DNA of 32,500 nucleotides from Symbiodinium natans (Eukaryota; Sar; Dinophyceae; Suessiales; Symbiodiniaceae): NCBI GenBank assembly GCA_905221605.1, contig CAJNDS010000210.1, positions 135,001 to 167,500 of the forward strand, read 5' to 3'. Shown piece by piece: positions 20,301 to 29,563 of this stretch (position 1 is its first letter; each line of letters starts with the position of its first letter). The notes under the pieces were generated by a model. It saw only the letters and a program-made list of their open reading frames with translations, ran no database searches and was not told where the DNA came from. The position numbers and the translations under genes were made by a program.

Positions 20301-23300
20301 GTTAGTGTAAGGGGAACATTCCAATCCACAGCTCAGGTGGACGGGAGCAAGACGCTACACGCGGCCGGCGTCTTCCGGCCTGACGTGAAGGCGCCGCTGC
20401 TGGACAAGGACCCCCCTGAAACACATTTCAGGGCCCAAGCGCCTGGCTTTCAATTTTGAAGGGTTGATTAGGCTTTAAGGCTGTGAAGTTTGCTGGCCTT
20501 TTGCGTGCCTCTTGTTTCTTGAGACAGTCGGGGGCTCAGCCATACACGTCCCAAAACTCATGCACGTCTATGGTCGGGCCGACAGTATGTGCCCGGGATG
20601 GTAGCGCAGTCCTCCCTGATGTCGGCACAGCAGGACAAAGACAACGCGCTCTTCTATGCTGGCGGCTCAGAGCTCTTCCGGTCGCCTGCAAGCCGGCGGT
20701 CTGCCATTGACGATGTCCGTACTCCCCAAACCCCAAAGACCTAATGCCCCCACCCGTACCAAACCCCAAGCTCCAAATCCCGAAGACCCTACACCCTAAA
20801 CCCTAAACCCTAACCCCTAAAACCCTAAACCCTAAACCCTAAACCCTAAACCCTAAACCCTAAACCCTAAACCCTAAACCCTGAGAATTCTGGAGCCCTG
20901 AACTCCTACTACCTTGGTGAAGGTGGGCGATGAGCAATGGGAGCTCCGAAGCGACGGGGAGGCGAAGTTTATATGCCGTCCACACGTTTACCTGCCGTCT
21001 TGAACGAACAGCCTGAAACTCTACATTATATGAATATATGGACTGCTTTTATATTCGTAAGTTGTTATATTGTTGTTATGTTACGTTGTTTGTTTGTTGT
21101 CAGTGCTATTACTGTCGTTATGATTATGATTAGGATTATGATTATGATTCTGATGCTTGTTACATCATTTCTATTTCATTCTTCTTATATTGTTAGTACG
21201 GTCTAGCAGTGGTCGCAGGCCTTCTGCTTCACGGGGCCGTCGTGCATTCCAGCTGCCTGAAGGTTCTTCAGACATACAACTCGTCCGACCTGCGGATGAC
21301 CATCGTCTACAGGCTGGTGGCCCTGACCTCACTAGGGTTTAGGGGGTTCAGGGGTTAGGGCTTAGGGTTTACGGTGTTTAGGTCTGAGAAGCTTTTGGGC
21401 CCTGTAGACCTCCCCCCTCCCCTCCCCCCCCCCCGCCCCCCCGAAAAAGAGCTGCTGCCATGTGGAGGGCACGGTGCTTCGCCTCGGAAGAGGACGGCTT
21501 TCCACCCTTGGGGGGCTTTCGGGGCGGGTTTAGGGCCACATCAGCAGAAGTGCAGAAGCCCGTTCTCTCCTAGCAACGCTCAAAAGAAGACTCTGACCTC
21601 TCATGAAGTGTCGTGGTTGTTCCTAGCGTCCGTCGCTGGGCCTGTTTGTAAGCATGCCGTGCTTCAGGCTTCACTGTTCAGGAGCTCAGGGTCTGATGGT
21701 AGTTTGTTCTTCCCTGGTTCGTGCTTTTTCTTTACCGCTTCGTGGGGCCTGGGGGGGGGTGAGCAGGAGGGGGGTAACGAATCTCCACCCCAAACAAGCC
21801 CGCGTCAGCGTCTCGCGAGGAGCGGCTCCGATTCCGGGCAGGTGCGGCGGAAGATCAGCTCAGCCGCTGGGGCCGGCACTCTTGCGCCGCAATCGGAATG
21901 CTAGGGACGTAGGATTGTGGGCTCAGGGCTTGGAGGTTTTCTGAGTGCATGTGGGTATTTCCCAAACTGGAGGTACCCCTGTTATCCCCCAAAACGGAAA
22001 AGAATCCCCTTCAAGGGACCCCCCAAAAAGGGTACCCCCTATTTTCGGAAACCCCCCCATGTGCTTGTGTAGGCTCTTGGTTGGGAAAGTCAGCTTTAAG
22101 GCCTGGAGGCGGTTCTTGGCCGGCTGACGGAGGACCTCGTGCGCCGGCAAAAGCTATCAAGGAGAGCCTTTAGGGTTTAGGGTTTAGGGTTTAGGGTTTA
22201 GGGTTTAGGGTTTGGGGTTTAACCGCTATTACTATTAACCCAACCCGAAACCCTCAGGCCTCTATACCTCCATACACCCGAAACCCGAAACCCTAAACCC
22301 GAAACCCTAAACCCTAAACCCTAAACCTGAAACCCTGAACCCTCAACCCCAACCCCCCCCTAAATTCTCCGTGCCGTGAAGGGCCTCGGCGCAGTCGATC
22401 GACCGCCTGGACTTGGCAACCTTGCTGCTGGATACCTACGTCCAGTGCCCTGGGCCTTTACAGGGAGCTTTTTTTGGGGGCTGTAGAGGGTTCGATAAGG
22501 GTTTCAAAGGGGGTTTATGGGAGGTTTTACAGGGGCTGTATAGGGGTCGATAAGGGTTTCAAACGGGGGTTTATGGGAGGTTTGTGGGAGGTAATGTTTG
22601 GTGCGAAGCCCTTCGAACCCTGGCCCCCTGTAAGCTGAAGTCTTGATCTAAGCCCACGAGCCCAACGATGTCCCAGCCCAACTCGAGCAAGGTATCCCCT
22701 GCCGGCATGGGCGGAGGCGGACACAGAAATCAGCAGCGTAAACCCTAAACCCTAAACCCCTAAACCCCTAAACCCCTAAACCCCTAAACCCCTAAACCCC
22801 TAAACCCCTAAACCCCTAAACCCCTAAACCCCTAAACCCCTAAACCCCTAAACCCCTAAACCCCTAAACCCCTAAACCCCTACACCCCTAAACCCCTAAA
22901 CCCCTAAACCCCTAAACCCCTAAACCCCGAAACCCCGAAACCCCTAAACCCCTAAACCCCTAAACCCCTAAACCCCTAAACCCCTAAACCCCTAAACCCC
23001 TAAACCCCTAAACCCCTAAACCCCTAAACCCTAAAGCCTAAAGCCTAAACCCTAAACCCTAAACCCTAAACCCTGAACCCTGAACCCTGAACCCTAAAGC
23101 CTAAAGCCTAAAGCCTAAAGCCTAAAGCCTAAAGCCTAAAGCCTAAAGCCTAAAGCCTAAAGCCTGATTTGGGTTTGGGGTTTAAGGTGCAGGGGTGGGA
23201 AGGCTTCCTAAATCCTGCGTCCCAAAAACCCCAAGCTTGTAAGGTCTTGAACGTTGACCGTAAGCACAACCCTCGTGGACTTCCACATCTTGTAGGAAAT

Positions 23301-23843
23301 CGTAAAGTCCAACCTTTCTTCTTCCTTGCTCCAGGGTTTTTTGCGAAATAGCAAACCCTACAGTCCCTTAAAGCTCCCGACCCCACAGCCGCAGTGCTCT
23401 GGCAAGGCCTGGATCCCTTTGAACTACTGCGCCCTCCCTCGGCGCGCGGGCAAGCAACCTGCCTAGCTCCAACAAAAAACCGCAAAAGACCCATAAACCT
23501 CCAAAGACCTAAAGCCTTTAAACCCCTAAAAGCCCTAGACCCTTTACAAACCTAAACCCTTTAAAACACCCTAAGCCCTGTAGTTATGAATCCTAGACCT
23601 GAGGCCCTTTGGAAGCATCTCAGCACCCCTGGTTTTTGGCAGTTTGCCCCAGGTTGGCCATGGTGTCTGAAGCCTAGGGTGCTTAGGGCTTAGGGCTTAG
23701 GGCTTAGGGTTTAGGGTTTAGGGTTTAGGGTTCGGGGTTTAGGGTTTAGGGTTTAGGGTTTACACCTTAGAGGCCCTAGAGCCGAGATGGAACCCAGGTA
23801 CAAGGACCTCTTGAAGAGGCTCCTGAGCCCGCTCTGCGCGTAG
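12292..23843 (+). CDS. 24-exon gene, secreted conserved algal protein, possible 2OG-Fe(II) oxygenase-like fold
   Basis: Exons 12292-12436, 12808-12874, 13124-13205, 13628-13651, 16173-16202, 16581-16676, 17431-17489, 17688-17787, 18069-18156, 18621-18642, 19058-19109, 19374-19428, 19721-19794, 20337-20408, 20634-20657, 20923-20961, 21272-21312, 21468-21492, 21820-21841, 22101-22146, 22382-22444, 22692-22704, 23407-23441 and 23798-23843 join in phase to 1320 nt (439 residues, stop TAG). The N-terminus (MATRLALAVLAPLAALLAS) is a signal peptide. Later blocks: DCILPQRIDVGKHYIMTGGP, ASSFGRYMFDLSAMPVVEEL, LSVPGQTVALHLDAPWFLG (His220-x-Asp222), RFQFPQWLLAVMVFSNLF, QVQVVGYLHD, GRFLYYDE, DGSKTLHAAGVFRPD (His306), YNSSDLRMTIVYRARCF (Arg351) and AWIPLNYCALPR. 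From memory these resemble an unnamed family in diatoms and other algae. HxD...H...R suggests an iron/2-oxoglutarate site; this is inference. Donors: 12 GC, 6 GT, 5 GA. Acceptors: 20 of 23 AG|G. The exon 1-2 junction is the weakest. Confidence 0.85.
12540..12770. repeat. ATGT/ACAT microsatellite in intron 1
   Basis: CACACA and ATACATACATATAT are followed by (GATG)n and about 15 copies of ATGT, ending near 12740. The open frames on both strands here encode Tyr/Ile/His/Met repeats and are artefacts. The block lies in intron 1 (12437-12807) of the 24-exon gene. Confidence 0.95.
13211..13510 (+). repeat. TTTAGGG arrays in intron 3
   Basis: Two arrays (13211-13320 and 13404-13510) with TTTGGGG and TTGAGGG variants are separated by about 80 bp of unique sequence. 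Intron 3 runs 13206-13627, so the array begins within a few bases of the GA donor. Confidence 0.93.
13507..13604. mobile_element. MITE-like inverted-repeat element, 23 bp upstream of an acceptor AG
   Basis: GGGTAGTTATAAGTA at the left end is an imperfect inverted match of the right end (GGGTAGCTACTAGTA on the minus strand). The interior holds GGTACTTATAACCCC, also present near 25663. It has no coding capacity, and ends 23 bp before the 24-nt exon at 13628. Confidence 0.55.
13652..14045. repeat. Start of intron 4: CCCTAAA arrays, G run, TTTAGGG array
   Basis: The intron begins directly with GCCCTAAACCCTAAACCC, so the telomere-type repeat itself supplies the GC donor dinucleotide. CCCTAAA arrays (to about 13735 and 13796-13850), a G run (13883-13926) and a TTTAGGG array (13990-14025) follow. 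The GACCCC...GGGGTC pairing at 13925-13970 could form a hairpin. Confidence 0.85.
14500..14860 (+). repeat. Degenerate GGTATAAGGGGG tandem repeats
   Basis: Roughly 20-25 imperfect copies of a G-rich 10-15-nt motif built around TATAAGGGGG, within intron 4 of the 24-exon gene. A (CAG/GGAG)-rich stretch follows to 14920. No coding sequence fits the phase of the neighbouring exons. The 14050-14500 and 14920-15020 stretches contain exon-like open segments on either strand that I could not place. Confidence 0.8.
15086..15110 (+). pseudogene. tRNA 3'-half-like fragment
   Basis: GCAGG-TTCGATT-CCTGC (15086-15102) forms a perfect T-arm with the conserved TTCRA loop, followed by a 7-nt acceptor-like strand CGGGCTC and discriminator A. 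I find no matching GAGCCCG acceptor strand, D-arm or anticodon arm upstream (15010-15085), so a functional tRNA is not supported. It may be a tRNA relic. Confidence 0.35.
15130..15412. repeat. Short palindromic TTTTGTCA...TGACAAAA repeats
   Basis: TTTTGTCACCTCATGACAAAA (about 15138), TTTTGTCACCTGCTGACAAAA (about 15325) and TTTGTCGTCAGCTGGTGACA (about 15381) are variants of one hairpin-forming motif, in intron 4 of the 24-exon gene. No coding assignment is made for 15415-16172. It contains telomere-like tracts (15600-15720) and open frames on both strands that do not fit the gene's phase. Confidence 0.6.
16677..17430. other. Intron 6 with poly-C/poly-A tract
   Basis: Intron of the 24-exon gene. 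Its notable content is a 30-nt C run (about 17339-17368) followed at once by an A-rich stretch. Open segments on both strands (16855-17148 minus, 17093-17335 plus) are not needed to keep the protein in phase and show no recognised domain. Intron 5 (16203-16580) has only a short TTTAGGG tract near 16385. Confidence 0.5.
18180..18350 (-). repeat. CCCTAAA array in intron 9
   Basis: About 20 units, beginning 25 nt after the GT donor at 18157. The same intron carries a TACATATG/TGTATATG microsatellite (18475-18600) that ends about 20 nt before the acceptor of the 22-nt exon at 18621. Confidence 0.95.
19595..19712 (-). repeat. CCCTAAA-like array at the end of intron 12
   Basis: Degenerate CCCTAAA, CCCTTAAG and CCCCCAAA units run up to within about 10 nt of the TATTCTGCAG acceptor of the exon at 19721. 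The front of the same intron (19429-19590) is unique sequence with a short GGGTTTAGGGTTAGGG tract. Confidence 0.85.
19815..19923 (+). repeat. GGGGCTTT octamer tandem array
   Basis: Thirteen to fourteen near-perfect copies of GGGGCTTT in intron 13, starting about 20 nt after the GC donor at 19795. The unit differs from TTTAGGG-type repeats but has the same G-run/T-run form. It could fold as a G-quadruplex in RNA. The 64-residue open frame spanning it is an artefact. Confidence 0.95.
20247..20324. mobile_element. MITE-like element, 12 bp upstream of a 3' splice site
   Basis: The right end (GGGGAACATTCCAA, 20311-20324), with TAACTGTTAGTGTAA, is the inverted relative of the 9900-9974 element. 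TAATAGGGATT (20256-20266) and AATCCCTATTA (20284-20294) form an internal perfect inverted repeat. The left terminus is not clear. The element lies 12 bp before exon 20337 of the 24-exon gene. Confidence 0.6.
20785..20882 (-). repeat. CCCTAAA array in intron 15
   Basis: About 13 units, ending about 40 nt before the acceptor of the 39-nt exon at 20923. Confidence 0.95.
21942..22067. mobile_element. MITE-like element with GGTACC-containing termini
   Basis: GCATGTGGGTATTTCCC...GAGGTACCCC at the left is mirrored by GGGTACCCCC...TTTCGGAAACC...CATGTGC at the right. The centre holds ATCCCC and GGGACCCC runs. Translations read WEIPTC / MGGFPKIGGT-like peptides, which I recall as recurrent in dinoflagellate gene predictions, implying a widespread repeat. 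It ends 34 bp before exon 22101. Confidence 0.65.
22168..22345. repeat. Telomere-type arrays in both orientations, intron 20
   Basis: A TTTAGGG array (22168-22222) and, after a 20-bp spacer, a CCCTAAA/CCCGAAA array (22270-22345) lie head-to-head within the 235-bp intron between exons 22101-22146 and 22382-22444. They make up most of the intron. Confidence 0.93.
22740..23030 (-). repeat. CCCCTAAA octamer array
   Basis: About 34 copies of an 8-nt variant (TTTAGGGG on the other strand), with a few CCCCGAAA or CCCCTACA changes, in intron 22 (22705-23406). It is sharply bounded and homogeneous, so it expanded separately from the 7-nt TTTAGGG type. Confidence 0.97.
23031..23166 (-). repeat. CCCTAAA then GCCTAAA array
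   Basis: Directly after the octamer block come a few CCCTAAA and CCCTGAA units, then about 11 tandem GCCTAAA units (TTTAGGC on the other strand). This is a second homogenised variant of the telomere-type repeat in the same intron. Confidence 0.95.
23680..23762 (+). repeat. TTTAGGG array in last intron
   Basis: GCTTAGG units grade into TTTAGGG units. The array ends about 35 nt before the acceptor of the final exon at 23798. Confidence 0.93.
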
Positions 23844-24280
23844 CTGCTTAGGACGTTTCTGGGCACGGAAAAGGCAGGGAACGTTTCGGCCTTACGCCTT
23901 CAAGAATCACCCCTGGTAGGAGCTGAATCCAGTAGTCCGGAAGTATGGAGAGCAGCTGTGGGGGTTTGTGCCAACCTCTGGGGCCCCTTTCAGGGGAGTT
24001 CTCTTTTTCTTTGAGTCGATACGCATCTAGAGAGTTTGTCTTCAAGGGGGGGACCCCTGCCTGGAACAACCCCCCTACGTGCCACCCTCTTTGCAAAAGG
24101 CGGCCCGAGTGTCGAGGGACCTCAGGAACCGCGAGGCAATGAGGCCCCACGCGCCTTTTTCCGGCGGAGGCGGATCCGCCTCCCTCAAGGGAGGGAGGTG
24201 GAGGGGTCGGAATGGGGCGTACCTGCGGAAGAAGAAAAGCAAGCGCGGGAATCCTCGACTCACCTCCCAGCCCTAAGCCG
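23844..24280. other. Sequence downstream of the 24-exon gene
   Basis: Unique GC-rich sequence follows the TAG at 23841-23843. Both strands have open frames of up to about 115 codons (23848-24150 minus, 24036-24389 plus), but none has a recognised domain. It may include the 3' UTR and an intron or terminal exon of the minus-strand candidate gene that follows. Confidence 0.35.
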
Positions 24281-24289
24281 CCGGCCTAA

Positions 24290-26482
<2,193 letters not shown>

Positions 26483-26590
26483 TTAGTATATTCAATTCTA
26501 CTCTTATATCGAAATATTCTTATATTCCTATATTCTATATAAGGTTACAATCTACTGTATCATATTATACTATGTTGTAGATTTTTGTAT
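26483..26590. promoter_or_regulatory. AT-rich intergenic stretch, possible divergent promoter region
   Basis: A strongly AT-rich block (TATATTC, CTTATATCG, ATTCTATATAAGG) in otherwise GC-rich DNA, between the minus-strand ATG at 26482 and the plus-strand gene at 27199. Promoter function is inferred from position and composition only. Dinoflagellates seldom use TATA boxes, so the TATATAA here is weak evidence. Confidence 0.25.
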
Positions 26591-27198
26591 TTTGACGGAA
26601 GCCTGCGACATCAAGAATCGCAGATGGAGTGCCTCACAGCATCGTCCGCACCCGACGCGAGCAACTTTAGAATCCCTACGTCTCAAGTGGTCGGAACTCT
26701 AAACCGCTCATGTGGTTTTGGAGTTCAGCGTGCTTCACCTAGTCATGTCATCTCCTTTGTTCCTAAGAGCATTTGAGCGAAGGGTTCTTCAAGAAAGAAG
26801 GATGTCTACATATAAATCAGATTTTCGTTTAGCTAACATACTCTCACATTTTCTCACACCTAAGTTTTCAAGAGGGTTCTTATTGCAAAACAAAATGGCA
26901 AATTGGTTGAACACATCTCTAGATACTTCCCGCATGGAAGCGTCGCAGGAAACCCTTAGCCTTGGAAGCTCTTTTCGTGACATCTCGTGGAGGCTGGATG
27001 ATGTGAAAGGTGTGTTGTCACGAGTTGAGTGCAGAGGAGACAAGCGCTTCGAAATTGCAGTTGATGCCTCGAGAGAAACCATCCTTTTTGGATGCCCTAG
27101 TGAGCCTAAAGTTGCGGAAAGGCCCAGGGCTACATTGTACAGGATGCCTTCATGTTTGCTTGAATGTCTCAAAGCCTTTCTGGTTCAAAGTCTCAGGG
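26591..27198. other. Upstream region of the secreted-protein gene
   Basis: A 191-codon plus-strand frame (26712-27287) overlaps the signal-peptide start of the next gene in another frame, and a minus frame (27172-26789) also exists. Neither shows a recognised domain and the composition is ordinary. I treat the region as 5' flank or leader, with a possible small upstream gene not excluded. I see no relic of the dinoflagellate spliced leader. Confidence 0.3.
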
Positions 27199-28938
27199 AT
27201 GAACCCACCGGCATCGCCATGGAAGCTCCTCTTGTGCATTGCGGCCTGGTGGGTGTCCCGAGCAGCGGCCTCATGCAAAGACTGTGAGGATAACAGCTTG
27301 GTGGCCTTCAGCTTGAAACAGCGGAAGCGCCAGAAGCATCGCCAGGACCCGAAGTGGAATTCTTTCGCAGATGTCGCAGAACAGATGGCCAAGTTGCCAT
27401 GGAAGGATATCACATGGGGTCCACTCGACCAGTATGGGAAACCACTCCACAACTTTGCTTTTCAAGGCTGCCTTATCAATGGCCTCCTCTACACTATGGC
27501 CTTTGCTGAGAGTGGTGGTGGAAACTGGGTGGACTATGTCAAAGGCATCGGCTCTGTTGTAGGGGGTCTTGTCGATTTGGTGCCCGGGGTTGGTCCCATC
27601 CTGAGCATGGCAGTGACCTTCGGGTTGTCCCTCTTCGGGGATGACACCGAGTCCATTTTGTCGAAGCTTTACGACCAAATCATGCAGCAGGTGCAGGAGA
27701 TCGTGCGAGCCCAAGAGGTGCAGGATGCCACGAATGCAGCCAAGGGGCAATTGTCCGGTTTCATGGACATGCTATCAAACATGGCCCAAGACTTCTTGGT
27801 AAGTCCCGGCAGCTCAGAAGTGGAGAAGCATAAGCAGTGGTACTCTGTACTGGAGGGGTACATCCGCACCATGGACGCAGAGGAGTACAACATCTTCGGG
27901 AATGGTGCAGATTGCATCAAGCCTCTCAGTGTCCCCATGCAACCTGTGCCCTTCGAAAGTGCTAGTCAAGTTTGCCAAGACTTCTGGGCTACTGGAGCCA
28001 TAGTCTATCAGTTTCAATACGTTCTGATCCATCTCAACATCATGGCTCAGATGGCAGTTTTTGCCACGTTTGAAAATGAAACAAAGGCCGCGCTCTCAGC
28101 CCTACGAGGCAAAGCCGGGACCTACGCCTCGCTGCTGAAGGCTTCTTACCTCGGCTTCTTGCATGGTATACCTCCAGCTGCAAATTGCAAGTATGAGTGG
28201 TATTACAATGCCACAGGAATCGCAGGAGCTAGACTGGAGAACAGCATGTGGGAGGGCGAGAATGTGTCTTGCATCACAGGTTGTGTGACAGAGGTCCCCT
28301 TTTACATCCCATTTCCGAGCTACGTTGGGCCCCCAATGAATTGGAATTCCATGCTGCCCCAGTTTTGCACTGTTCCGGAATCCAAAGACACCAGTAACAC
28401 CTGCACACAATCTACCTTCGACTGGGTCATGTGGCTGAAGTCCAATTCGATCGAGAATACTTTCGAACCCATGCTCACGAGACTCCAGAGCCTTGCAGAC
28501 TCCTCCTACTCCGATTTGTCTCAAGAGATGGCTGATTGGATCCTCAGCAACCCTTCAGGGCCCAAGCTCACTAGCAGCCAGGTTGGCTTCTGCGAGGACT
28601 TGTGTGAGGACGTTGTCGGCCATGCGCTGGGCATAAACGACGACTATGGCAGCACGATCAAAGACGCGGTCGGGTGCTCGAAGGCCTGCCCTAAAGCCTT
28701 CGATGCCATCCTCGCAAATCCCACGTTGTGCCAGTGCACGGTCAAGCTGTGTCCTGAGTTGCGCGACACCTTGAGCATGAACCTATTCTGGGCCAGGATT
28801 TCCAAGCATCAGCAGGAGGAAGACGCTGCTTTTGATGCTTGGAGTTCAATGCTGCTTTCAAACAACTATTTTATGATGCGGTGTGCCTACTGGTGCAATC
28901 AACAGCAGTTCCCGATGGGTACTCCTGAGACTGTGTAA
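27199..28938 (+). CDS. Secreted Cys-rich protein with possible Cry-like helical N-terminal domain
   Basis: A 579-residue intronless frame. I chose the ATG at 27199 rather than the upstream in-frame 27010 because it begins a classical signal peptide (Trp8 to Ala24, cleaved near Ser25/Cys26). Residues about 116-146 form a Gly/Val-rich hydrophobic helix-turn region (GIGSVVGGLVDLVPGVGPIL), followed by amphipathic helices (LYDQIMQQVQEIVRAQEVQ, then a LSGFMDMLSNMAQDFL-type helix). This layout, hydrophobic hairpin then long helices with a QQVQEIV segment, recalls the pore-forming helical domain of delta-endotoxin-type proteins. The likeness is by eye and no beta-rich receptor domains are evident. 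Three N-glycosylation sequons (NET, NAT, NVS) and about 20 Cys, many in the C-terminal half (CEDLCEDVVG, CSKACPKAF, CQCTVKLC), indicate an extracellular or lumenal disulfide-bonded protein. No frame break is seen. An intronless gene beside intron-rich neighbours hints at retroposition or transfer. Confidence 0.8.
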   Translation: MNPPASPWKLLLCIAAWWVSRAAASCKDCEDNSLVAFSLKQRKRQKHRQDPKWNSFADVAEQMAKLPWKDITWGPLDQYGKPLHNFAFQGCLINGLLYTMAFAESGGGNWVDYVKGIGSVVGGLVDLVPGVGPILSMAVTFGLSLFGDDTESILSKLYDQIMQQVQEIVRAQEVQDATNAAKGQLSGFMDMLSNMAQDFLVSPGSSEVEKHKQWYSVLEGYIRTMDAEEYNIFGNGADCIKPLSVPMQPVPFESASQVCQDFWATGAIVYQFQYVLIHLNIMAQMAVFATFENETKAALSALRGKAGTYASLLKASYLGFLHGIPPAANCKYEWYYNATGIAGARLENSMWEGENVSCITGCVTEVPFYIPFPSYVGPPMNWNSMLPQFCTVPESKDTSNTCTQSTFDWVMWLKSNSIENTFEPMLTRLQSLADSSYSDLSQEMADWILSNPSGPKLTSSQVGFCEDLCEDVVGHALGINDDYGSTIKDAVGCSKACPKAFDAILANPTLCQCTVKLCPELRDTLSMNLFWARISKHQQEEDAAFDAWSSMLLSNNYFMMRCAYWCNQQQFPMGTPETV

Positions 28939-29563
28939 CCGCAACCGTAGGATGCCGAAGGAAGAAACTCCTAGCAGACGCCTAGGAAGAGACGTTTCTT
29001 GGTCAAGAGAGGGCCAACTCTATCTAAACCCTAAACCCAACAAACCACTCGGAGCCCAAGACCTTCAAATTCGGCATCCGCTGTTCTTGAGAATCTTCTC
29101 GGAAGACCCTAATTATTAAATTCATTAATTATTATGTAAAAATAATTATTAATTAAACATTAAAACCCTCAACCCAATGGTGGATGGGCTCGGCGGTGGG
29201 TGCTCTGTCTCGGCCTACGCGGCGATTGGGCTGTGGCCTCGCATATCTGGCGCGCAGGTATTGCAACAAAACCGTGCCACATGCGTGTACGAACCGAGAA
29301 GGATCTCGTCACATGTCTGGAAGCCCCGTCTGGTGACAGGCGCGTACCGCAGTGTTCGGACTTTGGCCTTGCCGCAGCTGTTTCAACTTCAGCATACATG
29401 CTAATTATACCGTAAGAAGGATCGCGCGTGCCGCGCTAAGAGCTTGTGATGCGACATCAGAGCCAACAGAAGAACACGTCTTCTTACTCCGACGAGGGTC
29501 CCGTTGGATGTGCCCCAAGCAAGCATGCAAGCATCAGCTCACCCCCGGAGTACCGTGGCCGAC
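28939..29563. other. Intergenic region with AT-rich palindrome
   Basis: TAATTATTAAATTCATTAA and AATAATTATTAATTAA (29108-29156) form an AT-only inverted repeat just downstream of the secreted-protein gene. The region 29177-29573 is open in two plus frames and one minus frame without a recognisable domain; it could be a small gene or 5' leader of the next gene. A short CCCTAAACCC tract is at 29027. Confidence 0.45.

Noticed and set aside
26712-27287. 191-codon frame overlapping the start of the secreted protein
   Set aside because: It overlaps the signal peptide in another frame, lacks recognisable features and is probably leader sequence; a small upstream gene is not fully excluded.
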